Shown here: positions 19,701 to 28,343 of the stretch, piece after piece | Layout of the letters: every line of letters starts with the position of its first letter | Position numbering within the stretch: the first letter of the stretch is position 1 | Assembly: GCA_900230115.1 (NCBI GenBank) | Contig: LT907983.1 | Coordinates: 868,001 to 932,000, forward strand | From: Spirosomataceae bacterium TFI 002 | GTDB lineage: Bacteria > Bacteroidota > Bacteroidia > Cytophagales > Spirosomataceae | Reading direction: 5' to 3' | DNA: 64,000 bases | The notes under the pieces: generated by a model | What the model was told of the DNA's origin: nothing | Database searches by the model: none | What the model saw: the letters and a program-made list of their open reading frames with translations, nothing else | Position numbers and translations under genes: made by a program

Positions 19701-22700
19701 TTTCCAAGAAGACTTTATAGACGGGACTGGCGGGGTGAATAATCTGGATGGTGCTACAGGCGTGGCGGTCAGTCCAGACGGAAAGAATGTGTATGTGGCT
19801 AGTGTTAATGACGATGCCTTGACAGTTTTTGACCGCAATGTGCTTACCGGGGGACTGAGTTTTAAACAAGACTTTAAAGACGGGACTGGCGAAGTAAATA
19901 ACTTGAATGGTGCTAGAGGCCTGGCGGTCAGTCCAGATGGAAAACAGGTGTATGTGGTTAGTTCTATTGACGCATCCTTGACGGTTTTTGACCGCGATGG
20001 TCTTACCGGGGCACTAAGTTTTAAACAAGATTTTAAAGATGCGGTCGGCAGGGTGAATAACCTGAGAGGTGCTGGGGGCGTGGCGGTCAGTCCAGATGGA
20101 AAACAGGTGTATGTGGTTAGTTATACGGACGATGCTTTGACGGTTTTTGATCGCGATGTGCTTACTGGAGACCTAAGGTTTAAAGAAGACTTTATAGATG
20201 AGACTCGCGGGGCTAATAACCTGAATGGTGCTATTGGCGTGTCGGTCAGTCCGGACGGAAAACAGGTGTATGTGGTTAGTGAGCTTGACCATGCCTTGAC
20301 GGTTTTTGACCGCAATGTGCTTACCGGGGGACTAAGTTTTAAACAAGATTTTAAAGATGGGTCTGGAGAGGTGAATAACCTGAATGGTGCTGGCAGCGTG
20401 GTGGTCAGTCCCGACGGAAAACAGGTTTATGTAGTTAGTGTTAATGACGACGCCTTGACGGTTTTTGACCGCGATGTGGGTACTGGAGTCCTAACGTTTA
20501 AAGAAGACTTTATAGATGGAATTGGCGAGGTTAAAAATCTGAATGGTCTTAGGAGCGTGGCGGTCAGTCAAGACGGAAAACAGGTGTATGTAGTTAGTGC
20601 TAATGACGCATCCTTGACGGTTTTTGAACGCGATGCGGGTACTGGAGACCTAACGTTTAAAGAAGACTTTAAAGACGGGACCGGCGACGTAAATAACTTG
20701 AATAGTGCGAGAGGCGTGGTGGTCAGTCCAGACGGAAAAAATGTGTATGTGGTTAGTTTGGTTGACGATGCCTTGACGGTTTTTGACCGCCAAGCCTCAG
20801 CAAATGCAGGTACACCAACTAATATAGCTGTTTGTGATAATGTTACAACTGCTATTAATTTATTTGAGCAATTAGCTGGGGAAGATGCAGGCGGTACTTG
20901 GTCTCGCAAATCAGGTACGGGGGGTACTTTTGTGGCAGAAACAGGCATGTTCACACCTGAGAAAGGTGCAAGCACATCAACCTTCAGCTATACCGTATCC
21001 GGCTGTCCCGATGCAACGGCTGATGTGGTGGTTACGGTTAATCCCAGCAGTTTTACCTCAGGGACAGCGGTTAATCCGACCACTTGCGGCGGGACGGATG
21101 GTAGCATTACATTCACCACAGCCTTAGCTGATGGTACGTACTCGCTTTCGTTCACCACCACAGGCACAACGAGCCCGCAGGATGTAACAGTAAGCAGCGG
21201 GGCATTTACATTGAACGGTTTATCCGCCGGAGCTTACTCCAACTTTTCAATTACATATGCTGGCTGTGCCGGAACGGATCTTAGCAATCAAGTTTTAAGC
21301 GACCCTCCAACACCCGTAGTTTCAGCTTCTTTTGTGAGCCCGTTTTGCCAAGGTAGCTCACTAGAACTAACTTCTTCAGTTTCAGGAACCACTGCAACAG
21401 CAGTTTATGATTGGAGCGGCCCAGGTGGTTTTAGCTCCAGTGACCCGAACCCCGTGGTAACAAGTCCTATTGACGGCATTTATACCTTGACTGTAACAGC
21501 AGCTGGATGTACATCCTCGGCAGTAACGCCATCAATCTCACCAATACCTCCCTTTTCCTTAACCAATCGAATTCCCTCAGCATTCAATGACATTTACGGC
21601 TGCGAAAATGCCTTAACGGTAATTGGCCTTGACATTGAAAATGCCGACGAATATACCTATCAATGGCAGCAAAGCACAAGAGGAGCATTCGCAGACTTAT
21701 CGGAATCTTCACCTTATAGTCAGGTTACTAATGATACCTTGGAAATCAACCCAACAAGTTTGTCCATGGATGGCTATCAATACAGAGCACTTATTTCTAA
21801 TGGCTGTGAAACCGTGATTTCTGATACGTTTAATCTAAAAGTTGGGGCTACGCCAATGATTATGCTTCAGCCTGTAAGTCAAATAGTTTGCCCAACTAGT
21901 GAGGCGATTCTGGAAGTGGATGTAAACGGAGCAGGCGTTTCTTTCCAATGGCAAATAGACAACGGTAGTGGTTTTGTGAATGTCAGTGGTTCGGAATATT
22001 TCGGTGCGAATAGCAAAAAGCTGATCATCAGTAATTTTGACTATGGCAAAAGTGGCAAAGCTTTCAGGTGTTTGGTTTTCACATCTTGTTTCCAAATCCC
22101 ATCAGACCCCGCCACCATTACCATCAACACTGATGTAACGATATTAGCCCAACCCATGAGTCAAACGGTTTGCGAATTTGGAACTGCCATTTTCACGGCT
22201 CAAGCTGTTAAACTTTCGGCAGGAACATTGACTTATCAGTGGCAGAGAAAAAGCGGAATAGGAGTTTGGACGAATATAAATACTGGCGGAAGATACACCG
22301 TAAACGGCAACCAACTAAGTATTGCCAATGCCCCCGCCTCTTGGGATGGAGCAGAATTCCGCTGCTTAATGAATGATTATTGCCAAACGATACCAAAAAC
22401 GCTCAATGTCATTCCAGTAGCCCATGTCACCCAAAACCCTGTCAACCAAGAAATATGCGTGGGTAATAATGCAGGTTTCTCAATAACCGCAGCAGGTGAA
22501 GGCTTGACTTATAGATGGCAGGTGAATAGCGGCTCAGGTTTTGTGAATCTTACGGATGGAGGCATTTACCAGGGAGCAACCTCAGCTAATTTAAGTCTGA
22601 GTTTTCCTTCTGTGACTGTCAATAATTACCAATACCGCTGTGTGGTTTCAGGAACAAGTACTTGTGATTTGGTGGCGGATACTTCTGCTGTGGCTAGTAT

Positions 22701-22983
22701 AAGTGTAGGTGTTTCCGCTGAAGCTCAGACCGTCTTTTATAATTCTCCAATTAGTAATGACGATGGCGTTACCCAAGCGGTAGGCTACATCTTAGGTATC
22801 AATGACATCTTAGCACCGAATGGAAAAGCAGAGTTTAGAGCTGGAAATTCCATTCAACTAATGCCAGGTTTTGAAGCTCAGGCAGGAGCAGTTTTTACGG
22901 CCAAAATTCAGAACCCTTGTCAAGTAGTGAGTACGAGTTTTGATGTTGGAGGTAGTAAGATTCCGAAAGAGAAAGTGAAGTAA
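16783..22983 (+). CDS. Giant secreted protein 1: three seven-repeat beta-propellers plus Ig-like and C-terminal domains
   Basis: The 2066 aa protein starts at ATG 16783 (a TTG two codons earlier is less likely) and has a signal peptide ending DAFSQ. It contains 21 repeats of about 53 aa built on VSVSPDGKxVYVVS and DDALTVFDRD, grouped as exactly 7+7+7. This implies three lactonase-like seven-bladed propellers. Two almost identical linkers of about 95 aa (from APPIAFAT to ESSCC) separate them. After residue 1340 come SprB/Ig-like segments, four Ig-like domains with YQWQ...YRC patterns, and the C-terminal domain GNSIQLMPGFEAQAGAVFTA. It is likely exported to the surface; adhesion or ligand binding is inferred. 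The gene is preceded by the conserved promoter element and followed by a LytTR gene 55 bp later. Confidence 0.88.
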   Translation: MKKKLLNTITLFIFSLSILLHTDAFSQTPLPTATFESSYITHAFREIIKDRTGTGGINNLEGATGVSVSPDGKNIYVVSYFDDALTVFDRDLLTGGLSFKEDFQDGNGGVNNIARATGVSVSPDGKNVYVVSFVDAALTVFDRDVLTGGLMFKEDFIDGNAGVNNLDDASGVSVSPDGKQVYVVSQLDDALTVFDRDVLTGGLTFKEDFIDGNGLVHNLDGATGVSVSPDGKQVYVVSILDDALTVFDRDAATGRLTFKEDFKDGNAGVINLDGAAGVSVSLDGKQVYVVSEVDGALTVFDRDVSTGGLTFKQDIKDGNPLVNNLRGATYVSVSPDGKNVYVVSRLDDALTVFDRDAVTGDLTFKQDFNGENNLAGARGVSVSPDNKQVYVVGRFGNALTVFDRQAPPIAFATATNATCEAGTSTAGDDGKITIYNFVTGDRFQYSTGTTFNAATASAIMDIPTDGIIVNDLPNATQSYTVRISNTNGCSIDRVVYLFESSCCINHAFLEDFKDGTRGVNNLNGATGVAVSPDGKQVYVVSSSDHALTVFDRDAGTGLLSFKQDFKDGTGEVNNLNAAVGVSVSPDGKNVYVVSFFDDALTVFDRDLVTGGLMFKEDFKDGIGEVKNLDGAQGVAVSPDGKQVYVVSGLDDALTVFNRNVLTGELSFKQDFKDNTRGANNLDGAFGVSVSPDGKQVYVVAQTDDALTIFDRDAVTGDLSFKQDFKDEVDGVNNLEGARGVSVSPDGKQVYVVSANDDALTVFDRDAGSGELSFKEDFIDGTDGVNNLNGAVVVSVSQDGKRVYLVSFIDGALTVFERNAGTGDLTFKEDFKDGIGEVKNLDGAQGVAVSPDGKNVYVVSFGDDALTVFDRQAPPIAFATTTNASCEAGTSTANDDGKITIYNFSAGDRFQYSTGTTFNAATASAIMDIPTDGVIVNDLPNETQSYTVRISNANVCSIDRVVYLFESNCCINHAFQEDFIDGTGGVNNLDGATGVAVSPDGKNVYVASVNDDALTVFDRNVLTGGLSFKQDFKDGTGEVNNLNGARGLAVSPDGKQVYVVSSIDASLTVFDRDGLTGALSFKQDFKDAVGRVNNLRGAGGVAVSPDGKQVYVVSYTDDALTVFDRDVLTGDLRFKEDFIDETRGANNLNGAIGVSVSPDGKQVYVVSELDHALTVFDRNVLTGGLSFKQDFKDGSGEVNNLNGAGSVVVSPDGKQVYVVSVNDDALTVFDRDVGTGVLTFKEDFIDGIGEVKNLNGLRSVAVSQDGKQVYVVSANDASLTVFERDAGTGDLTFKEDFKDGTGDVNNLNSARGVVVSPDGKNVYVVSLVDDALTVFDRQASANAGTPTNIAVCDNVTTAINLFEQLAGEDAGGTWSRKSGTGGTFVAETGMFTPEKGASTSTFSYTVSGCPDATADVVVTVNPSSFTSGTAVNPTTCGGTDGSITFTTALADGTYSLSFTTTGTTSPQDVTVSSGAFTLNGLSAGAYSNFSITYAGCAGTDLSNQVLSDPPTPVVSASFVSPFCQGSSLELTSSVSGTTATAVYDWSGPGGFSSSDPNPVVTSPIDGIYTLTVTAAGCTSSAVTPSISPIPPFSLTNRIPSAFNDIYGCENALTVIGLDIENADEYTYQWQQSTRGAFADLSESSPYSQVTNDTLEINPTSLSMDGYQYRALISNGCETVISDTFNLKVGATPMIMLQPVSQIVCPTSEAILEVDVNGAGVSFQWQIDNGSGFVNVSGSEYFGANSKKLIISNFDYGKSGKAFRCLVFTSCFQIPSDPATITINTDVTILAQPMSQTVCEFGTAIFTAQAVKLSAGTLTYQWQRKSGIGVWTNINTGGRYTVNGNQLSIANAPASWDGAEFRCLMNDYCQTIPKTLNVIPVAHVTQNPVNQEICVGNNAGFSITAAGEGLTYRWQVNSGSGFVNLTDGGIYQGATSANLSLSFPSVTVNNYQYRCVVSGTSTCDLVADTSAVASISVGVSAEAQTVFYNSPISNDDGVTQAVGYILGINDILAPNGKAEFRAGNSIQLMPGFEAQAGAVFTAKIQNPCQVVSTSFDVGGSKIPKEKVK
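16915..20790 (+). repeat. 21 tandem coding repeats of about 159 bp in three groups of seven
   Basis: DNA repeats of about 159 bp (53 codons) encode the propeller blades. Groups lie at about 16915-18000, 18295-19392 and 19690-20790, separated by two near-identical linkers (about 18004-18290 and 19396-19690). Several units are nearly identical at DNA level, for example the GIGEVKNLDGAQGVAVSPDG units near 18640 and 19275. This suggests recent duplication or gene conversion. Confidence 0.9.
21575..22983 (+). repeat. Ig-like/C-terminal cassette, copy 1 (copy 2 at about 38430-39845)
   Basis: This roughly 1.4 kb segment encodes four Ig-like domains and the C-terminal domain. It recurs at high DNA identity as the end of giant gene 3 (38430-39845). 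A more diverged version ends giant gene 4 (about 43300-44717). Marker strings such as AGNSIQLMPGFEAQAGAVFT and IPKEKVK are the same in copies 1 and 2. Exchange of whole gene ends among the giants is the simplest reading. Confidence 0.85.
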
Positions 22984-23038
22984 AGCCAACTATACCTGAG
23001 CCAACTTGTTCTAACAAATTTTAAATTTATTTCAAGTC

Positions 23039-23335
23039 ATGAAAGAAAACATAAATATCACTGAAATCATGTACCTAGAAGCAGATGCAAACTACACCAT
23101 CTTGCATTTTAAAAGTGGTGAAAAAATCATATCCGGCTACCATTTAGCGTATCATGAACAGCAGCTCGCAGAGCAAATTCTTTTGGTACGACCCAATAGG
23201 AAATATGCCGTAAACATTGATTTCATTAGCGAATGTAAACAAGATGTTTTGCGTGTAAATCAGCTTAAAATTCCCATCAGTCGGCGACGAAAAGAAACGG
23301 TTAGAATTCTAATTTCCAAATACCAAGTTGCCTAA
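23039..23335 (+). CDS. Stand-alone LytTR DNA-binding protein 1
   Basis: The 98 aa protein is essentially one LytTR domain with no receiver and no membrane segment. Hallmarks are IMYLEADANYTILHFKSGE, the RPNRKYAVNIDFI strand pair and the basic IPISRRRKE. LytTR domains bind paired direct repeats about two helical turns apart, which matches the 22 bp half-site spacing in the conserved promoter elements. It starts 55 bp behind giant gene 1 and ends about 30 bp before the second promoter element. It could therefore be made together with giant 1 and act on the promoters of giants 1-3. Without a receiver, its activity must be set by its amount or by a partner protein. Confidence 0.9.
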   Translation: MKENINITEIMYLEADANYTILHFKSGEKIISGYHLAYHEQQLAEQILLVRPNRKYAVNIDFISECKQDVLRVNQLKIPISRRRKETVRILISKYQVA

Positions 23336-23365
23336 GCCTTTCCTCCTTAATTATGAACTTTTGAG

Positions 23366-23462
23366 CAAAATACCACCCCAAAACGCCCATTTTTATCAAA
23401 AATAGTACAATTGTCATGTATATCGAGTACGATTGTTAGGTATGCCTGTGTGTAAATTTGGG
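23366..23462 (+). promoter_or_regulatory. Conserved giant-gene promoter element, copy 2
   Basis: It has the same direct half-sites (AGTAC starting at 23404 and 23426, spacing 22 bp). The promoter is TTG at 23433-23435 and TAAATTTG at 23453-23460. The giant 2 start codon follows about 28 bp after the -7 box, much closer than in copy 1. The core from TCAAAAATAG to GGTATGCCTGTGTG is identical to copy 1. Confidence 0.72.
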
Positions 23463-23487
23463 CTTTAACTAATCGGTTATGAACTCG

Positions 23488-26400
23488 ATGAAACAATTAG
23501 CCACTCAGAAAGTCTTACATTTCGTTTTTGTATTTTTTGCAATCTGCTGCATCCAAAATGTCCATGGGCAAGTGTACGTAAACCATGCTGCTACGGGTGC
23601 TAATAATGGAACATCATGGGTTAATGCTTTTACTGATTTACAAGATGCAATAGAAGCTGCCAATGTAAATGATGAAATATGGGTAGCCGCCGGCACCTAT
23701 CATCCTACTGTAAACCATGCAGGTAGTAGCACTCCTGCGAACAATAAAGAGAAAGTCTTTCTTGTATCAAAAAACATAAAAATATACGGAGGTTTTGCAG
23801 GAACTGAATCTTCATTAAGCGAAAGAAACTGGGAAATAAACAAGACTATTTTAAGCGGCGATTTTAATAATGATGACACACCTCCTCTAAGCACAAGCCC
23901 ACTTACCATAGGCAATACTACCGAAAACGCCTACCATGTTATCGTGAATGTAAACCTCACAGCAGATGCTGTTTTTGATGGTCTTACGGTAAGGGGCGGC
24001 GATGCCAATGGGAATTCTGGATTCATATACCAGTTTAATCCCATCTCTCAAGAAAATGGTGGCGGTATGCAAAATGTTTATTCTTCACCTACGCTGAGGA
24101 ATATTACTTTTGAGCAAAATAGTGCGGAAAATGGTGGTGGAATTTACAACGGAATTGGCTCTACCCCCGAAATGAACAATTTGACTTTCAGGGATAATGT
24201 TGCCATTTATGGTGCTGGAATTTACGATAACGATAATAATCCAACCATAAAAAATTCAACTTTTGAAAACAATAAGGTTTTTCAAGATGGTGGAGGAATT
24301 TACGGTTTCTCGTTAGAAATTATACATTCAATTTTTCTAAATAACAGTGCCGGCAGAAATGGTGGCGGAATTTATTTCACAAACGCTAATGCAAAAATAT
24401 CCAATGCAACATTTGTAGAAAACACGGCTTCTACGAATGGTGGCGGGCTCTATAGTATAAGTTCTACGCCTATAGTTACGAATACTGTTTTTTGGAATAA
24501 TACGAAAAATGGTGACAATAATATCGCTGGTGCGGACATCTTGGCTACGAATAATAATGTAACTGCTACCAATTGCTTAACACAAGTTTACAATACTGGG
24601 ACAGACAATATCATTAACAAAGACCCATTATTTGTAGATGCCGCTAATGGAAATTTGAGCCTATCGAAATGCTCTCCTGCCATTAACGCAGGTACAGCAG
24701 ACACCACAGGCTTAAATTTAGGCTTGGTAGATTTTGATGGAAACCCAAGGGTTTTTGGGGGAACAGTTGATATGGGTGCTTATGAATTTCAAGATACTCC
24801 TGTGGTGATTGAAATTTCTGCACCTACGGTCGTCCAACAAGGCTGTACAGCTGCATCAGGTTCAATTACAATCAATGCAACCACAAGTACTGGAACGCTA
24901 GAATATAGTATTGATAATGGTAGTACATTTCAAGTCAGTAATATATTCGAAAATTTATTGGAAGGCAATTATTACATTAAGGTCAAAGAAACTATCTCGG
25001 GATGTGAAAAGGAATATATCACCAACCCTATTTTTGTTAATGTTAGTGTAATACTGCCAATACCTCCTCCAGTGGTTACACAGCCAAATTGTACTGATTC
25101 TTTTGGAAAGATTGTAATAAACGCATCAGCCACATCAGGGACACTTGAGTATAGTATTGATGATGGCACTACGTTTCAAGCAAACAATACGTTTAATAAT
25201 TTATCCATCGGCAACTATTCACTTATGGTAAAAGAAGTGAATACAGGATGTATGGAGACCTACAGCAGCGATGTTGTTATAAACCCGGTACCAACCTATA
25301 CTAATCGTGTATATGTCAACGCTAGTTCAACGGGAAATAACAATGGTTCTACATGGGCAGATGCCTATACCGATCTGCAAGATGCTATTGACAATCAATG
25401 TGGAGTATTGGAAATTTGGGTAGCTGCAGGCACTTATTTACCCACGAAAGATGCCAACGGCAATAGCACAACTATAGATAATCTGAGAAAGAATTTTCAT
25501 CTAGGAAGAGATATGAAAATTTATGGTGGTTTTAATGGTACCGAGTCATTGCTATCTGAGAGAGACTGGCAGAATAATGCGACCATACTCAGTGGTGACT
25601 TTAACAATGACGATGTGGTAACTGAAAGTGGAAGTTCCATAAACTTTACTAATTATGACGAAAATAGCTATCATGTATTCATCACTGCCGATTTAAGCCC
25701 AATGGCTATAATCGATGGTTTCACGATCAAGGGTGGCTACGCTTCTAGCCCATTTACTATTTCATTTCAGTCAAAATCTTTCCGATCGGACGAAGGGGCG
25801 GGTCTGTTAAATGTAGGGTCTTCACCGACTATTAAAAATTTAACGTTTATCCATAATCGTGGAGAAGGAGATGGGGGAGCAATGGCTAATAAATCTTCGT
25901 CATCAGCTATAATCTCCAATGTACGCTTTATTGCAAATCTCGGAGAAGATGGAGGGGCTTTATACAACTTCTCCTCCTCACCAAAAATAATAAATTCCAT
26001 TTTTTTAAGAAATAGGGCTGTAACAGGAGGAGCTGTTTATAACAGATCATCATCCATTTCAACCATTATAAATTCAAACTTTATTGATAATGCCGCAAGT
26101 GGAATTGGTGGGGCAATTAATACAACTTTTACCTCCACAGCAATCTTAAATAACAATATCTTTTGGGGTAATACATCAAATGGAAACGACAATGTCGTGG
26201 ACGCCGATATTTCAACTTCTAGCAGCAGTTCGTCAAGTGTTACCAATTGCCTTACTCAAGTGAATAGTTCATATAGTAGTGGCAATGGTATTATAAATAA
26301 CGAAAACCCACTTTTTGTAGATGAGCTAAATGGAAATTTCGCACTTACTAATTGTTCACCACTCATCAACAAAGGAAGCTCTGTTACGCATACTACAGAC

Positions 26401-27876
26401 TTTTTGGGTAATTCCCATGTAGGTATTGTGGATATAGGAGCTTATGAAAATCAAGAAATTGAGAAATCAACCATTTATGTGAATGTAAATGCGTCAGGTA
26501 ATAATAATGGGACAAACTGGACCGACGCATTTGTTGATTTGCAAGATGCCATTGATAATCATTGTGGGGCATTTGATATTTGGGTTGCTGCCGGAACTTA
26601 CTTACCCACTTCAGATTTTTCAGGAAATAAAACACCAGCCAAAACAAGTTATAAAACTCTTCATATTGGCTCAGATATGAAAATATATGGTGGTTTTATT
26701 GGTAACGAGACAGAACTAAGTCAAAGAGATTGGAAATCAAATGTCACTATTTTGAGTGGGGATTTCAATAATAACGATGCAATTACCGGCAGTGGTAGTT
26801 CGCTTAATTATGGTAATTATAATGACAATGCCGGACTTGTATTAGCTACTGCAAATTTAACAGCTGCCGCCGTAATTGATGGTTTCACAATTAGAGGTGG
26901 TAATAATAAAAACTTTTTATCAGCACTTTATGAAGGACGAGGATTTGTGTACGAAAGAGGCTCTGGAATGTACAACGTTTACTCTTCTCCTACCATTTCC
27001 AATTTAAGAATTATCGAAAACTATGCAGATCTGGGAGTTAATTATGGTGGAGGCATGGTCAATGAGTACAGTTCACCTACAATTACAAATACAATTTTTG
27101 CAAATAATTATTCGGTTTTTATAGGAGCAGGTTTGTATAATTCGCTTTCCTCTCCAACACTAATCAATTGCGTTTTTTCTAATAATACATCTGAACAATA
27201 TGGAGGTGGAATCTGCAATTCTAACTCTACGGCAAAAATCAATAACTGTATTTTTGTAAACAACTCTACGCTTTTTCATTTTGAAAATGGTGATCCAAGT
27301 GGTGCTGGACTATATAACTTTTACTCATCCTCAACTATCACAAACACAATTTTTTGGAATAATATTCAAGATGGTAGCAATAGTACAATAGGGGCTGACA
27401 TAGGTGACGGTTTCAGTGACCCAAGTATAGTCACTTACAGCATGACCCAAGCAAATAGTACCTACAGCTTAGGAGTAGGTAACATCAATAACGAAGATCC
27501 TCTTTTTGAGGATGCAGCCAATGGTAATTATAAACTGAGGCCTTGCTCACCTGCTATCAATGCAGGTACGGCAGATACCACTGGCCTAAATTTAGGCTTG
27601 GTAGATTTTGATGGAAATTCAAGGATTTTTGATAGTAGAATAGACATGGGTGCTCATGAATTACAAATTGTAAAACCAGTATTTGAGCTTACACTTACAG
27701 ATTTGATTGATTCTGGACCAGAAACTAAAAATGCCCAGACTATAATAGGTAAAAACATCATTAGTTCGCCAACAAAAATAGATTATGACGCATATTATAA
27801 CATTTTGTTAGAACCAGGTTTCCAGACAAGCAAAAATGCAGTTTTCGAAGCAAAGGTTATTCCAGGATGTCTTTAG
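23488..27876 (+). CDS. Giant secreted protein 2: triple parallel-beta-helix protein
   Basis: The 1462 aa protein starts at ATG 23488 (MKQLATQKVL), matched to the identical start of giant 3; an ATG three codons upstream is possible. A signal peptide ends NVHGQ. Three right-handed beta-helix modules each open with VYVN..ATG.NNGT.W..AFTDLQDAI and WVAAGTY. Each continues with GGGI/NxT-rich Pmp-like turns (for example NGGGIYNGIGS) and closes with DPLFVDAANG...CSPAINAGT, the pattern of anchor-Q-type helix proteins. Between modules 1 and 2 are two SprB-like repeats (STGTLEYSIDNGSTFQ). The C-terminus has a diverged form of the shared end domain (NILLEPGFQTSKNAVFEAKV...GC). It is expected at the cell surface, with carbohydrate or surface adhesion inferred. 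The next LytTR gene begins 17 bp later. Confidence 0.87.
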   Translation: MKQLATQKVLHFVFVFFAICCIQNVHGQVYVNHAATGANNGTSWVNAFTDLQDAIEAANVNDEIWVAAGTYHPTVNHAGSSTPANNKEKVFLVSKNIKIYGGFAGTESSLSERNWEINKTILSGDFNNDDTPPLSTSPLTIGNTTENAYHVIVNVNLTADAVFDGLTVRGGDANGNSGFIYQFNPISQENGGGMQNVYSSPTLRNITFEQNSAENGGGIYNGIGSTPEMNNLTFRDNVAIYGAGIYDNDNNPTIKNSTFENNKVFQDGGGIYGFSLEIIHSIFLNNSAGRNGGGIYFTNANAKISNATFVENTASTNGGGLYSISSTPIVTNTVFWNNTKNGDNNIAGADILATNNNVTATNCLTQVYNTGTDNIINKDPLFVDAANGNLSLSKCSPAINAGTADTTGLNLGLVDFDGNPRVFGGTVDMGAYEFQDTPVVIEISAPTVVQQGCTAASGSITINATTSTGTLEYSIDNGSTFQVSNIFENLLEGNYYIKVKETISGCEKEYITNPIFVNVSVILPIPPPVVTQPNCTDSFGKIVINASATSGTLEYSIDDGTTFQANNTFNNLSIGNYSLMVKEVNTGCMETYSSDVVINPVPTYTNRVYVNASSTGNNNGSTWADAYTDLQDAIDNQCGVLEIWVAAGTYLPTKDANGNSTTIDNLRKNFHLGRDMKIYGGFNGTESLLSERDWQNNATILSGDFNNDDVVTESGSSINFTNYDENSYHVFITADLSPMAIIDGFTIKGGYASSPFTISFQSKSFRSDEGAGLLNVGSSPTIKNLTFIHNRGEGDGGAMANKSSSSAIISNVRFIANLGEDGGALYNFSSSPKIINSIFLRNRAVTGGAVYNRSSSISTIINSNFIDNAASGIGGAINTTFTSTAILNNNIFWGNTSNGNDNVVDADISTSSSSSSSVTNCLTQVNSSYSSGNGIINNENPLFVDELNGNFALTNCSPLINKGSSVTHTTDFLGNSHVGIVDIGAYENQEIEKSTIYVNVNASGNNNGTNWTDAFVDLQDAIDNHCGAFDIWVAAGTYLPTSDFSGNKTPAKTSYKTLHIGSDMKIYGGFIGNETELSQRDWKSNVTILSGDFNNNDAITGSGSSLNYGNYNDNAGLVLATANLTAAAVIDGFTIRGGNNKNFLSALYEGRGFVYERGSGMYNVYSSPTISNLRIIENYADLGVNYGGGMVNEYSSPTITNTIFANNYSVFIGAGLYNSLSSPTLINCVFSNNTSEQYGGGICNSNSTAKINNCIFVNNSTLFHFENGDPSGAGLYNFYSSSTITNTIFWNNIQDGSNSTIGADIGDGFSDPSIVTYSMTQANSTYSLGVGNINNEDPLFEDAANGNYKLRPCSPAINAGTADTTGLNLGLVDFDGNSRIFDSRIDMGAHELQIVKPVFELTLTDLIDSGPETKNAQTIIGKNIISSPTKIDYDAYYNILLEPGFQTSKNAVFEAKVIPGCL
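23690..24770 (+). repeat. Beta-helix cassette shared between giants 2 and 3, copy 1
   Basis: About 1.07 kb is nearly identical to 34780-35855 inside giant gene 3, with long runs of identical bases. Shared residues include KIYGGFAGTESSLSERNW, ENGGGIYNGIGS and NGDNNIAGADILATNNNVTA. Few, scattered substitutions indicate a recent copy or gene conversion. Confidence 0.88.
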
Positions 27877-27893
27877 AATTATTATTTCAAGCC

Positions 27894-28190
27894 ATGAAAG
27901 AAAAAATAAATATCACGGAAATTATGTACCTAGAAGCAGATGCAAACTATACCATCTTGCATTTGAAAAGTGGTGAAAAAATCATCTCCGGCTATCATTT
28001 AGCTCACCATACAAAGCAGTTTGAAAAAGAGATTTCGTTTATAAGACCCAATCGAAAATATGCTGTAAATATTGATTTCATTAGCGAATGTAAACAAGAT
28101 GTTTTGCGTGTAAATCAGCTTAAAATCCCCATCAGTCGGAGACGAAAAGAAACGGTTAGAACACTGATTCCTAAATACCAAGTGGCTTAA
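27894..28190 (+). CDS. Stand-alone LytTR DNA-binding protein 2
   Basis: This 98 aa single-domain LytTR protein is a close paralogue of the one at 23039. The ATG at 27894 is chosen because it aligns with that gene's start and shares the upstream ATTTCAAG; an ATG at 27867 would overlap the end of giant 2. The central stretch (AHHTKQFEKEISFIRPNRKY) differs from the first copy. The N-terminal IMYLEADANYTILHLKSGEK and the C-terminal IPISRRRKETVR are almost unchanged. Differences concentrate in the helix between the DNA-contacting strands, while the binding surface appears conserved. Both proteins probably recognise the same promoter sites. Confidence 0.9.
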   Translation: MKEKINITEIMYLEADANYTILHLKSGEKIISGYHLAHHTKQFEKEISFIRPNRKYAVNIDFISECKQDVLRVNQLKIPISRRRKETVRTLIPKYQVA

Positions 28191-28221
28191 GCATTTTATT
28201 ATACAATTTGAGTTTTTGAGC

Positions 28222-28319
28222 CAAAAAACCGCCACAAAACCCCCATTTTCATCAAAAATAGTACAATTGTCATGTATATCGAGTACGATTGTTAGGTATG
28301 GTCGTGTGTAATTTTGGGC
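28222..28319 (+). promoter_or_regulatory. Conserved giant-gene promoter element, copy 3
   Basis: Direct half-sites start at AGTAC 28260 and 28282 (22 bp apart). The -7 box TAATTTTG lies at 28309-28316, with the TTG of the -33 box inside the second half-site. It shares the upstream CAAAACCCCCATTTTCATCA block with the other copies. The giant 3 ATG lies about 28 bp after the -7 box. Confidence 0.72.
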
Positions 28320-28343
28320 TTTAACAATTCAGTATTGTACCCC

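Larger units (their letters stand above)
23029..23601 (+). repeat. Duplicated LytTR-promoter-signal-peptide block, copy 1
   Basis: From the ATTTCAAG before the LytTR start through the LytTR gene, the conserved promoter and the first roughly 38 codons of giant 2, this 573 bp block matches 27884-28457 closely. The match stops abruptly after the residues HAATGA in the giant proteins, marking a recombination edge. Confidence 0.85.

Noticed and set aside
16915-20790. Regular 159 bp repeats as a possible CRISPR or satellite
   Set aside because: They are one open reading frame of beta-propeller blades without spacers.
27867-27893. Earlier ATG for LytTR protein 2
   Set aside because: It overlaps the end of giant 2 and adds residues absent from the paralogue, whose start aligns with ATG 27894.
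28314-28343. Upstream TTG start for giant gene 3
   Set aside because: The TTG lies within the TAATTTTG -7 box at 28309-28316, so it would not be in the transcript; ATG 28344 aligns with giant 2.
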